A stretch of DNA of 64,000 nucleotides from Treponema sp. GTDB taxonomy: Bacteria > Spirochaetota > Spirochaetia > Treponematales > Treponemataceae. Where the stretch lies: assembly GCA_017449265.1 (NCBI GenBank), contig JAFSJW010000110.1, positions 1 to 64,000 on the forward strand. The letters run 5' to 3'. The position numbers and the translations under genes were made by a program. Each line of letters starts with the position of its first letter. Within the stretch, counting starts at the first letter, position 1. Shown here one piece after another: positions 1-7,703 of this stretch. The notes beneath the pieces are model-generated. The model ran no database searches. It was not told where the DNA came from and worked only from the letters and a program-made list of their open reading frames with translations.

Positions 1-140
1 AAAGTGCGCAGCGTGAAGAAAAGCAGAAGGGCTTGGAGCGCTTGCAGGGTGCGAAGGAGCGTAGCGACTGAGACAAATACCGCTTACCCTGCACCGCGCG
101 GAAAGCCCTGTCTTTTCTGGAAGCGCGCACTTTTTGCGAC
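1..140. repeat. Long imperfect GC-rich inverted repeat / structured element
   Basis: The segment folds end to end. Bases 1-9 pair with the stretch near 131-139, an inner arm around 17-35 pairs with one around 104-121, and a third around 43-50 pairs with about 86-93, leaving a central loop. A short T run follows. It could be a structured RNA, a MITE-like repeat or a terminator of a gene left of the window. I recognise no RNA family: the conserved RNase P, SRP and tmRNA motifs are absent. It may begin before the window edge. Confidence 0.45.
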
Positions 141-167
141 TGGGAGCCTGATTGCTCTGAGTGCGTG

Positions 168-252
168 CAGGTGATTCGTTCTGGGGTTGGAGCTCAGAGC
201 TAACTCGGACTTGGTCTGGGCTGCCCCTCAGATTTGTTCTAAAACGAATACG
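168..252. other. Second folded non-coding segment before smpB
   Basis: The outer bases (ATTCGTT near 172 and AACGAAT near 243) are complementary. Inside, a CTGGGG-type arm near 180 faces a CCCCTCAG-type arm near 224, with a GAGCTC-rich middle. No open reading frame fits here. It may form one unit with the hairpin at 1-140. Family unknown. Confidence 0.3.
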
Positions 253-273
253 GACTGACTGATATTATCTTAC

Positions 274-303
274 TTGTTCATCACTAATTCAAAGTGATAT
301 AAT
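274..303 (+). promoter_or_regulatory. Sigma-70-type promoter of smpB, leaderless geometry
   Basis: TTGTTC at 274-279, an 18-bp spacer and a perfect TATAAT at 298-303. The -10 ends six bases before the smpB ATG at 310, so the predicted +1 is the A of the start codon. No Shine-Dalgarno precedes the ATG. Confidence 0.6.
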
Positions 304-309
304 TACTCC

Positions 310-774
310 ATGAGTGAGAATGTAAAAATCATAGCCCAGAACAAAAAGGCTCGTTTCAATTATTTCGTCGAGGAATCGTATGAATGTGGCATCGTGCTTG
401 AAGGAACGGAGGTCAAATCGGTAAAGGCGGGGAATATTTCTTTCGTGGACGCTTTCGCTGAGATTGTGAACGGCGAAGTATGGGTCAGGAATTTCCATAT
501 CTCCGAGTATGCTTTCTCATCTGTTTTTAATCATGACCCTGACAGAAAAAAGAAACTTCTTTTGCACAAATCAGAGATAAAACGCCTTTTACGCAAAGTC
601 GATGAAAAAGGATTTACGCTAGTTCCTCTTGATTTTTACCTCAAAGACGGGCGGGTAAAGGTCACTCTTGGCGTATGCAAAGGAAAGAAGCAGTACGACA
701 AGCGCGAAACAATAAAAAACCGTGACTTGGACAGGGAGCTTGCGCGTGATTTCCGAAAAGGTCTTCAGGCGTAG
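310..774 (+). CDS. smpB: SsrA-binding protein SmpB
   Basis: SmpB binds tmRNA and brings it to stalled ribosomes for trans-translation. The 154-residue protein has the whole family pattern: an N-terminal NKKARFNYF-type strand, the GIVLEGTEVKS motif, central beta-barrel, and a basic C-terminal tail (GKKQYDKRET, then RDLDRELARDFRKG) that inserts into the ribosome. Length is normal. The ATG at 310 has no Shine-Dalgarno and lies one promoter step from a TATAAT box, so the mRNA may be leaderless. The tmRNA gene, often near smpB, was not found in this window. Followed 38 bp later by hemW on the same strand. Confidence 0.97.
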   Translation: MSENVKIIAQNKKARFNYFVEESYECGIVLEGTEVKSVKAGNISFVDAFAEIVNGEVWVRNFHISEYAFSSVFNHDPDRKKKLLLHKSEIKRLLRKVDEKGFTLVPLDFYLKDGRVKVTLGVCKGKKQYDKRETIKNRDLDRELARDFRKGLQA

Positions 775-812
775 ATTTTTTATTGCCGCACACCATACAC
801 CCACGAATATAG

Positions 813-1997
813 ATGAATTCAGTTTCGCTGTACGCCCATATACCGTTCTGCGCGCAAAAGTGCTTTTACTGCGATTTTTTCTCCGTCCCCGAAAAATGCG
901 GAATCCCAGAGGAGTATGTGGACTCTCTTCTGAGCGAGGCTTCGTACTATGCTGACTGGCTGCATATTGATTCTTGGAGGACGCTTTATGTCGGAGGAGG
1001 AACTCCGAGCCTTCTTTCCACGGAGCAGCTTATGCGCCTCGTTCGGGGGCTTGGTGAGGTCCGCCCGTTTGCACGGGGCTCTGAGATTACCGTCGAGATG
1101 AATCCCGAGAGCGTAAGCTCGGAGCTTTTGGGGGCTTGCGAGGCCTCTGGCGTGAACAGAATCTCTCTTGGCATACAAGCCTTTGACGACAAGCCTCTTT
1201 CTGCTGTTCACAGAATATGCTCCGCCGCCAAGTGCATGGAGGTTCTTTCGCTTTTTGAAAAAAATTGGCGCGGACGGCTTTCAGTTGATTTTATAGCGGG
1301 GCTTCCCGGTCAGACTTACTCATCGTTCAAAAATCAGTTCGATAAAATTTTCAGTTACAAAAAAATCGACCATATTTCGCTTTACACACTTACTATAGAA
1401 GAAAACACTCCATTAGGAAAACTTGTTTCGGACGGAAAAATCGCTTTCTCTCAGGACAAGGCCGACAATATGTGGATTTTGGGGCGGAATATACTTGAAA
1501 AGAACGGATTTTTTCAGTACGAAGTGTCTAATTTCGCCCGCCCGGGGTTTGAGAGCCGCCACAACAAGACTTACTGGCATCTTGAGGACTATGTTGGTAT
1601 AGGGGCAGGGGCGAGCGGCACGATTTATGAAAAATCTCTTAGGTGGAACAATTTGCGCGGAATAAAATCCTATTGCGAGTTCTGGAAAAATGGCATGGCT
1701 GGTGATATTTCCTCTGTGCGCGAGACCGAAAATCTCTCAGCGGAAACTATTGAGTTCGAGTTTTTGATGATGGGATTCAGGCTTCTTGAAGGCATTTCTG
1801 AGCAGACTTTTTTCAGACGCTTCGGAAAAAATCTTTTGGAGCTGGAAAATTCGGACGGAACAAAAATTGGACTGATTTTTGATAAGTGGCGAAAAAACAG
1901 GCTTCTTCGCGTTCAGGGAAATAGCCCTGAGAGGACTTTTTCCCTGAACAAGCGCGGAATTCTCTTTCTGAACAGATTCTTAGAGGAGCTTATTTAG
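813..1997 (+). CDS. hemW: Radical SAM protein HemW (haem chaperone, HemN-like)
   Basis: HemW is a radical SAM protein related to coproporphyrinogen dehydrogenase HemN; family members act as haem chaperones rather than oxidases. The 4Fe-4S motif CxxxCxxC is at residues 13-20 (C13, C17, C20), which is the HemW spacing. The SAM-binding GGGTPS motif, MNPESV and a SLGIQAF motif follow, and the C-terminal HemN-type domain is present. At 394 residues the length is normal. No clear Shine-Dalgarno precedes the ATG; it probably shares the smpB transcript. It ends 15 bp from the convergent histidine kinase gene. Confidence 0.93.
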   Translation: MNSVSLYAHIPFCAQKCFYCDFFSVPEKCGIPEEYVDSLLSEASYYADWLHIDSWRTLYVGGGTPSLLSTEQLMRLVRGLGEVRPFARGSEITVEMNPESVSSELLGACEASGVNRISLGIQAFDDKPLSAVHRICSAAKCMEVLSLFEKNWRGRLSVDFIAGLPGQTYSSFKNQFDKIFSYKKIDHISLYTLTIEENTPLGKLVSDGKIAFSQDKADNMWILGRNILEKNGFFQYEVSNFARPGFESRHNKTYWHLEDYVGIGAGASGTIYEKSLRWNNLRGIKSYCEFWKNGMAGDISSVRETENLSAETIEFEFLMMGFRLLEGISEQTFFRRFGKNLLELENSDGTKIGLIFDKWRKNRLLRVQGNSPERTFSLNKRGILFLNRFLEELI

Positions 1998-2012
1998 GGA
2001 AAATCAGTTTTT

Positions 2013-3389
2013 TCAGATTTTTTTCTGAGAAGGAGGAATCGTTATTGTGAATGTGCTTCCGATTCCTTTCTGGGACTGCACGTCAATCTGCCATCCGTGG
2101 ATATCGATTATGGTCTTAACCACAGAAAGTCCTATTCCCATGCCGCTTTCGCGCCGTGATGAAGTTCCCCTGTAGAACATATCGAAAATATTCCCCAAGT
2201 CTTTTTTCTCTATTCCGATTCCGCTGTCCTCAATCTTAATCAAAGTTTGGTCGTCTTTTTGTAATGCGGAGATTTTTATTGAGTCCCCGTCATGCGTGTA
2301 GCGCACCGCATTCGTAAAGATGTTTTCCAGAGCGCGTGAGAAAAGCTGCCTGTCAAAAGCCGTTTCTGTTTCATCGTCTATGAGGAGTTCGCTCTCAACC
2401 TTGCGTTTGAAAATTTCGCCCGTCGTTTCGGAGGATTTTGCAAAGTCCATGAGAAAAGGCTTTATCCGTTGTTTTTTGAGCTGCTGCTTCCAGTCTGTCT
2501 GGTTCAGCTTCACGAAGTCAATCAGCGTGTTTATCATCGTCTCTAGCTGCTCGCTCTTTTCCCCGATGATTTTGAACGCTTTCTGAGTGTCCTCCGAGTC
2601 ATCGTAGATTCCGTCCGCCAGAGCCTCCGCATAGCCTTTTATTACGGCAACGGGAGTCCTGAGGTCATGGCTTATTCCCATTATGAACTTCGTCCGCCTC
2701 TCAAGGTCGTCCTTGAGCGTCATGCGCATTTTGTCAAGGTTTTCGGTAAGTCTCGTTATCTCGTTACCTGCGCTCCTTCCTTTTTCAAAGTCCAGCTTCA
2801 CGTCAAGCTCTCCGCCTGCGATTCTCTTCGTGTTTTCCTCAAGCACCGTGATTGATTTTGAAATTGTGATGAAAATCTTCGCCGTCATGCTTATAAGGAA
2901 TGTCTCAAAGACGATAAGGAAGCCCGTGAAGAAAATAATAAGCGAGTAATGCCCGTTCTTGCGCTTGTGCTCATCGTCCCTGTTGACGCGGCTTATAAGA
3001 ACCATGTTCTTTTTTCGGTCGTTCAGTGGCGGCCGCACGAACTGGTAGAAATAGTTGTCGCTCGTCGAGTCCATGAACCTGAAAATCTCATGCTCACCAA
3101 GAACGGTTCTGTCCTTGAATTCTGGTATTGATGAGTATAGTATCTCAAACCTGTTCTGGATTATGATGAACTCCACGCGAGGGGGGAGCGTTTTCAAAAG
3201 CTCCAGAAGAACTTCGCTGTCACGCTCCGACATCGGAAGCTCGTTCATTTTCCGTATTTGCTTGTAGCCTTCCATGAGAACCCGGTCTGGGCGCGTCATG
3301 TGATAATGCGCGAGCGAGATGACTGCGTAAACTGTGGGAACAAGAATGATTCCGGCGAGGAACAGCTTGAATTGTGTCTTTATTTTCAT
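2013..3389 (-). CDS. Membrane sensor histidine kinase
   Basis: Two-component sensor kinase, 458 residues. A membrane segment lies at about residues 8-26, then a periplasmic region of roughly 120 residues, a second membrane segment (about 146-168), a HAMP linker, the HisKA box with phospho-acceptor His in GISHDLRTPV, and a HATPase domain with N box (ENIFTNAVRYT), G1 (DSGIGI) and G2 (GMGIGLSVV). All catalytic boxes are present. Its start overlaps the stop of the upstream response regulator by 4 bp (ATGA), so the two are translationally coupled and are partners. The ligand cannot be read from the sequence. Confidence 0.93.
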   Translation of the reverse strand: MKIKTQFKLFLAGIILVPTVYAVISLAHYHMTRPDRVLMEGYKQIRKMNELPMSERDSEVLLELLKTLPPRVEFIIIQNRFEILYSSIPEFKDRTVLGEHEIFRFMDSTSDNYFYQFVRPPLNDRKKNMVLISRVNRDDEHKRKNGHYSLIIFFTGFLIVFETFLISMTAKIFITISKSITVLEENTKRIAGGELDVKLDFEKGRSAGNEITRLTENLDKMRMTLKDDLERRTKFIMGISHDLRTPVAVIKGYAEALADGIYDDSEDTQKAFKIIGEKSEQLETMINTLIDFVKLNQTDWKQQLKKQRIKPFLMDFAKSSETTGEIFKRKVESELLIDDETETAFDRQLFSRALENIFTNAVRYTHDGDSIKISALQKDDQTLIKIEDSGIGIEKKDLGNIFDMFYRGTSSRRESGMGIGLSVVKTIIDIHGWQIDVQSQKGIGSTFTITIPPSQKKI

Positions 3390-4075
3390 GATTTTGAATT
3401 GAACCTGTAGCCTTTTCCGAATTCGGTGAGGAGAAACTCAGGCTCCGCCGGATTCTTCTCGATTTTTTTCCTGAGCCTCTGGATATATACTGCCACGGCA
3501 GTTATGTCCCCGAAGCTGGAATTCCACACTGCGTTGTAGATTGTCTCTGGGTTCAGGACTTCGCCTTCGTGCTTCACAAGGTACTCAAGGACTTTGTATT
3601 CCTTTGTGGAAAGCGGGATTTTTTCCGCGCCTTTTTTCAGGACGCACGAGTTCAGAAGGAGCTTGAAATCTCCGAAAGATTTGAAATCTTCAGCCGCCGC
3701 GGAAATCTCCGAATTCCTTCTGAGATTGGCGTTCACTTTCGCCACAAGAACGCGCGGGGAGAATGGCTTCGTAACGAATTCATCCGCTCCTGTTCCAAGT
3801 CCTTCTATAATATCCTCATCTGCGTCTCTTGCTGAAACGATTATGACGGGGATTGTCTGGTTCTCCTCCCTAAATTTTTTCAGAAAGTCAAACCCGCTCA
3901 TTCCGGGGAGATTGAGGTCAAGCAGGAGCAAGTTCGGGGTGAGAGATTTGAGAATCTCTAAGGCTTCCTCCGCGCTTCCCGCTTTTGTTACCTCAAGCCC
4001 GTCTTTTTCAAGGTATGTGGCAACAAGGTCCGCCATTTCCTGTACATCTTCTATAATTAAAATCTTTGCGCTCAT
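3386..4075 (-). CDS. OmpR/PhoB-family response regulator
   Basis: DNA-binding response regulator, 229 residues. The receiver domain (residues 1-120) has the acidic pocket near E9-D10, phospho-acceptor D53 in LLLLDLNLPG, and the switch Lys in VTKPFSP. The C-terminal winged-helix domain shows LSTKEYKVLEYLVKHEGEV and the VAVYIQRLRKKIE recognition-helix region. It is the first gene of the pair with the histidine kinase (4-bp overlap). No Shine-Dalgarno is visible; a promoter at 4082-4110 puts +1 at the ATG. Target genes unknown; it faces away from the flagellar operon that starts 180 bp upstream. Confidence 0.93.
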   Translation of the reverse strand: MSAKILIIEDVQEMADLVATYLEKDGLEVTKAGSAEEALEILKSLTPNLLLLDLNLPGMSGFDFLKKFREENQTIPVIIVSARDADEDIIEGLGTGADEFVTKPFSPRVLVAKVNANLRRNSEISAAAEDFKSFGDFKLLLNSCVLKKGAEKIPLSTKEYKVLEYLVKHEGEVLNPETIYNAVWNSSFGDITAVAVYIQRLRKKIEKNPAEPEFLLTEFGKGYRFNSKS

Positions 4076-4081
4076 ATACTA

Positions 4082-4110
4082 ATTATTTCAATAGAATTGA
4101 AAAATCTCAA
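4082..4110 (-). promoter_or_regulatory. Promoter of the response regulator/kinase pair, leaderless geometry
   Basis: On the minus strand TTGAGA (4110-4105), a 17-bp spacer and AATAAT (4087-4082), each 5/6 to consensus. Six bases then separate the -10 from the ATG at 4075, so the predicted transcript starts at the start codon. Confidence 0.55.
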
Positions 4111-4127
4111 TAAATTTTTTAAATTCT

Positions 4128-4154
4128 AATAAAAAGTTATAAATTTTCCGATAT
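4128..4154 (+). promoter_or_regulatory. Possible sigma-28-like promoter upstream of the flagellar operon
   Basis: TCCGATAT at 4147-4154 resembles the flagellar sigma-28 -10 element (GCCGATAA) and is followed by TTAAAA, as is the flbB promoter element. The upstream A-rich segment at 4128-4139 is a poor -35 match and the spacing is not ideal. It lies about 100 bp before flbD; a weaker sigma-70-like TAGAAT also occurs near 4210. Confidence 0.3.
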
Positions 4155-4257
4155 TTAAAACAAACTAGAAAATGTACAGCCCATCTTAATCTTTTATTTG
4201 ATTTATGATAGAATCGTAACACTAAGTCTTTTCTAAGAGATTGAAGGAAGTTTTAAG

Positions 4258-4455
4258 ATGATACCTGTAACACGGCTTGACGGCAAAAAATATTGGATAA
4301 ATCCTCATATGATTGAAAGTATGGAGGAAAATCCTGATTTGACTATAACTTTTTTGTCAGGAAAAAAGGTTGTGGTCAAAGAAACGCCCGATGACGTGAT
4401 AAAGCTTGTCGTTTCGTATAGGAACAGGCTTGGAATTCTGGGGAATGAAATCTGA
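4258..4455 (+). CDS. flbD: Flagellar protein FlbD
   Basis: Small conserved protein (65 residues) of unknown biochemical role found at the head of stator genes in spirochaetes and Firmicutes. The sequence shows the family pattern: MIPVTRLDGKKYWINPHMIES near the start, then TPDVTITFLSGKK-like strands, and VVVKETPDDVI. Unlike Caulobacter FlbD it is not a NtrC-type regulator. A GAAGGAAG Shine-Dalgarno precedes the ATG. It opens the operon and is 26 bp upstream of motA. Confidence 0.9.
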   Translation: MIPVTRLDGKKYWINPHMIESMEENPDLTITFLSGKKVVVKETPDDVIKLVVSYRNRLGILGNEI

Positions 4456-4481
4456 AAACTTTGTAAGCGAGGAGTTTTAGC

Positions 4482-5264
4482 ATGGATATAGCAACGTTGA
4501 TTGGTATTATCGGTGGTACAATTGCTATCGGTCTTGGTGTCGTCACTTCGGGTGGTTCGATTGGTGGTATTATTGATATTCCGTCAGTATTCGTTACTGT
4601 CGGTGGTTCCTATGCGTCATTGTTCATTGTCGCGCCGTTGAAGCAGGCACTCGGTATTTTCAAGATTATGGGCCGGGCTTTCAAGATTCAGGATTACGGT
4701 GAGAAAACACTGATTCAGGATATGGTCACGCTCAGTGAAACTGCGCGACGCGAAGGTATCCTTGCGCTTGAGGAAAAAGTTGAGGAGCTTCCGAACAAGT
4801 TCCTGAAAGACGGCTTGAAGATGGTAGTCGATGGTACTGATCAGGCTGTAATCAGGACAATCATGGAGAACGAGATGAGCCAGAAAGAGGCCCGCCACAT
4901 GGACTGGATTGGCGTTATCAACGCTTGGGCAGGTTACGGTCCTGGTTTTGGTATGTTGGGTACAGTTATTGGTTTGATTGGTATGTTGAACAACTTGGAA
5001 GATAAAAGCTCGCTCGGTCCTAATATGGCTGTCGCTTTGATTACTACATTGTACGGATCCATGCTCGCGAACTGGCTCGTTGCTCCGTTCGCAAATAAGC
5101 TCATGGCCCAAAACGCGCAGGAGATGACTTCTATGGAAATGATTCTTGAGGGAGTCCTTTCAATTCAGGCCGGAGACAACCCGCGTATCCTTGCGATGAA
5201 ACTCCTTACATATCTTGATCCGAAAACAAGGTCAATTATTGGTCCAGAGGTTCTTAAAGACTAA
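4482..5264 (+). CDS. motA: Flagellar stator protein MotA
   Basis: Inner-membrane proton-channel subunit of the flagellar stator; it couples ion flow to torque on FliG. The 260-residue protein has N-terminal membrane segments (about 4-23 and 30-50), a long cytoplasmic loop with the charged torque residues, and the two C-terminal segments beginning WAGYGPGFGMLGTVIGLIG and continuing through MAVALITTLYGSML. This is the classical MotA layout. A GGAG Shine-Dalgarno precedes the ATG and motB follows 35 bp downstream, as in other spirochaetes. Confidence 0.96.
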   Translation: MDIATLIGIIGGTIAIGLGVVTSGGSIGGIIDIPSVFVTVGGSYASLFIVAPLKQALGIFKIMGRAFKIQDYGEKTLIQDMVTLSETARREGILALEEKVEELPNKFLKDGLKMVVDGTDQAVIRTIMENEMSQKEARHMDWIGVINAWAGYGPGFGMLGTVIGLIGMLNNLEDKSSLGPNMAVALITTLYGSMLANWLVAPFANKLMAQNAQEMTSMEMILEGVLSIQAGDNPRILAMKLLTYLDPKTRSIIGPEVLKD

Positions 5265-5299
5265 TTTTTGTTGAGTGAATAGCGAAATAGGAAAAATCA

Positions 5300-6034
5300 A
5301 TGGCTAAAAAAGAGAAAAAAGAACCGCCGAAACCTTCAACCGCATGGCAAGGTACATATGGAGACATGATTACGCTCATGCTTTGCTTCTTCGTAATGTT
5401 GTACGATCCTACGGAAGTAGACATGACACAGCTTTCTCAGATTCAGACGTCGCTTTCTGTCCAGCAGGAGTCCATGGAGTCACCGAACGGCGGAGAAACG
5501 CTTTCTGCGGGAAAACTTGCCAATCTCGGAAATATGATTTCAAGTCTTCCTTCTGTTGAGAAAGGAAAGTCGCTCAGTCTTGCCAAGAGAAAAGCTGTGA
5601 GCCTTTTTGCGCCGGAGGTGAATTCTGCAAAAATCACCATTTCCAGCGATGAGCGCGGTGTGGTAATATCTTTGGCTTCAGATGCTTTTTTTGAGCAGGG
5701 GAGCGCGGAGATTGATATAGAAGAAACTAGAGATATTCTTCTAAAATTAGCGAAATTTTTTCAAGATTCGGAGTTAAAAAACCGAAGATTTAGAATAGAG
5801 GGACATACGGACAATAATCCCGTGGAGAGCGATGTTTTCCCTTCAAACTGGGAGTTGTCTGCGGCACGAGCTGCGAATGTCCTTCACTATTTGGCAGATT
5901 TTGGTGTTGATGAGAATGCTTTCTCGATTGCTGGATATGCTGATACGCGCCCGATGTTTTCAAACGAAACAAAAGAAGGGCAGGCTTATAACCGTCGTGT
6001 TGACATAGTTATTCTTGACGAAGGTCATTTTTAA
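5300..6034 (+). CDS. motB: Flagellar stator protein MotB
   Basis: Peptidoglycan-anchored stator subunit, 244 residues. A short charged N-terminus precedes the single membrane segment (about 20-36) that carries the channel aspartate, D22 in TYGDMITLMLCFFV. The periplasmic OmpA-like domain (about 105-240) keeps the peptidoglycan-binding pattern FRIEGHTDNNPV and the SNWELSAARAANV helix. Co-transcribed with motA and fliL. Nothing suggests sodium rather than proton use with confidence. Confidence 0.96.
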   Translation: MAKKEKKEPPKPSTAWQGTYGDMITLMLCFFVMLYDPTEVDMTQLSQIQTSLSVQQESMESPNGGETLSAGKLANLGNMISSLPSVEKGKSLSLAKRKAVSLFAPEVNSAKITISSDERGVVISLASDAFFEQGSAEIDIEETRDILLKLAKFFQDSELKNRRFRIEGHTDNNPVESDVFPSNWELSAARAANVLHYLADFGVDENAFSIAGYADTRPMFSNETKEGQAYNRRVDIVILDEGHF

Positions 6035-6075
6035 TGGTCAACGGGATTTGAAACTGTTTTTTAAGGAGTGAAAAA

Positions 6076-6624
6076 ATGGCAGACGAAGATGAGAATGGAA
6101 TGGATGATGAGGGCATGGACGGTGCTTCACAATCTTCGGGAAAGAAAAAAGGGCTTTTGATTCCTGGATTCCTGAAATGGATTGCGATTGGTATTGGCGC
6201 AATAATCCTGATTGTCACTGTCGTCGTTATCACAATGAAAATAATCGGAACGAATTCCGCAAATGTTCCTGTTGTTCCGCAGGGTGAGGAATTCGTTCAG
6301 AACAGGGAGATTTTGGACTGGTATACATCGCTCGGACAGATTAACACTAAGACGAGCGGTAACGAGCCTGCTTCCGTAATGGTCGATGTAGTGCTTGGCT
6401 ACAAGAAAGAGGATAAGGCTACATCAACTGAGATTACGCAGCGAACCGTAGAGCTTAAAGATTTCTTGCGAAGGTACTTCACGCAGAAAACGCCTGATGA
6501 GCTTCGCCCTCAGAATGAGGAGAATCTTAAGATTGAGATTCGCAATGCCATCAATGACAGTATTCTGACCAATACAAAGATAAAAGATGTTCGTTTTATG
6601 AGGTTGGATGTTATTCAGCAATAG
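6076..6624 (+). CDS. fliL: Flagellar basal-body-associated protein FliL
   Basis: FliL forms a ring around the stator and stabilises it; in Borrelia and Treponema it affects stator recruitment. The 182-residue protein has an acidic, Gly/Ser-rich cytoplasmic start, one membrane segment (about 33-57) and a periplasmic SPFH-like FliL domain with VMVDVVLGYKKED and the conserved ending LRPQNEENLKIEIRNAIND. A GGAGTG Shine-Dalgarno precedes the ATG. It is between motB and fliM, the usual position. Confidence 0.93.
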   Translation: MADEDENGMDDEGMDGASQSSGKKKGLLIPGFLKWIAIGIGAIILIVTVVVITMKIIGTNSANVPVVPQGEEFVQNREILDWYTSLGQINTKTSGNEPASVMVDVVLGYKKEDKATSTEITQRTVELKDFLRRYFTQKTPDELRPQNEENLKIEIRNAINDSILTNTKIKDVRFMRLDVIQQ

Positions 6625-6665
6625 TTGTTTAACAAGAAAATAATCAAAAAGGTGGGATGTGATAC

Positions 6666-7703
6666 ATGAACGACGTTCTATCACAGGATGAAATTGACCA
6701 GCTCATGCAGGCTATCAGTTCGGGGGAGCCTGAATCTGACGACTACAGCAAGCCGGTCAATGACACTCGTAAAATTAAAATTTATGATTTCAAACGTCCG
6801 GATAAGTTCTCTAAAGAACAGATAAGAACTGTCCAGATTATGCATGAGACTTTTGCTCGTCTTACAACGACAAGCCTTTCTGCACAGCTTCGATCTCTTG
6901 TTCATGTTCATGTTGCATCTGTTGATCAGTTGACTTATGAAGAGTTCATCAGGTCGATTCCAACTCCTACGACACTTGCCGTAATTAACATGGATCCGCT
7001 GAAAGGAAATGCTGTCCTTGAGATTGACCCTGCTATTACTTTCAGTATCATCGACAGACTTTTCGGTGGTACTGGTCAGGGCGCAAAAGTTCAGCGTGAT
7101 CTTACGGATATTGAGCAGTCCGTAATGGAAGGAATTATCGTCCGTATCCTCGCGAATATGCGTGAGGCATGGACTCAGGTTATTGACCTTCGCCCGCGTC
7201 TGGGTACGATTGAGACGAATCCGCAGTTTGCGCAGATTGTTCCTCCGACTGAAATGGTCGTCCTTGTCACTTTGGAGACCAAAGTAGGTGATGAAGAGGG
7301 AATGTTGAACTTCTGTATTCCGTATCTTACTATTGAGCCGATTATTTCAAAACTTTCTTCTCAGTTCTGGTTCAGTTCTGTAAGAAGAAGTTCTACGACG
7401 CAGTATCTTGAGGTATTGAAGGAAAAACTTTCCGATGTTGATATGGATGTCGTCGCTGAAATCGGAACGATTGACCTTTCAATCCATGATGTCCTTGCTT
7501 TGCGTGTAGGGGATGTGGTGCGCCTTTCAACAGTCCGAGTCGGAGACCCGCTGACTTTGAGCGTGGGAAATAAGAAGAAATTCTATTGCCAGCCCGGAGT
7601 TGTTGGCAAGAAAATGGCAGTTCAGGTAATTGGTAAGATTGATGAGAATGAATCTGAAGATTTCGAAGAATTATCCGTAGAGGGAGATGAATCATATGAC
7701 TGA
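6666..7703 (+). CDS. fliM: Flagellar switch protein FliM
   Basis: C-ring component that binds CheY-P and transmits the switching signal to FliG. At 345 residues the length is normal. The N-terminal CheY-binding peptide is LSQDEIDQLMQA (about 5-15). The middle CheC-like domain contains MDPLKGNAVLEIDPA and IDRLFGGTGQ, and the C-terminal SpoA domain begins near residue 255 (VDMDVVAEIGTIDLSIHDVL). It overlaps fliY by 8 bp. Confidence 0.96.
   Translation: MNDVLSQDEIDQLMQAISSGEPESDDYSKPVNDTRKIKIYDFKRPDKFSKEQIRTVQIMHETFARLTTTSLSAQLRSLVHVHVASVDQLTYEEFIRSIPTPTTLAVINMDPLKGNAVLEIDPAITFSIIDRLFGGTGQGAKVQRDLTDIEQSVMEGIIVRILANMREAWTQVIDLRPRLGTIETNPQFAQIVPPTEMVVLVTLETKVGDEEGMLNFCIPYLTIEPIISKLSSQFWFSSVRRSSTTQYLEVLKEKLSDVDMDVVAEIGTIDLSIHDVLALRVGDVVRLSTVRVGDPLTLSVGNKKKFYCQPGVVGKKMAVQVIGKIDENESEDFEELSVEGDESYD

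Noticed and set aside
1-309. tmRNA (ssrA) gene beside smpB
   Set aside because: No tag-peptide reading frame, no T-arm GGTTCGA and no CCA end; only self-complementary stretches are seen.
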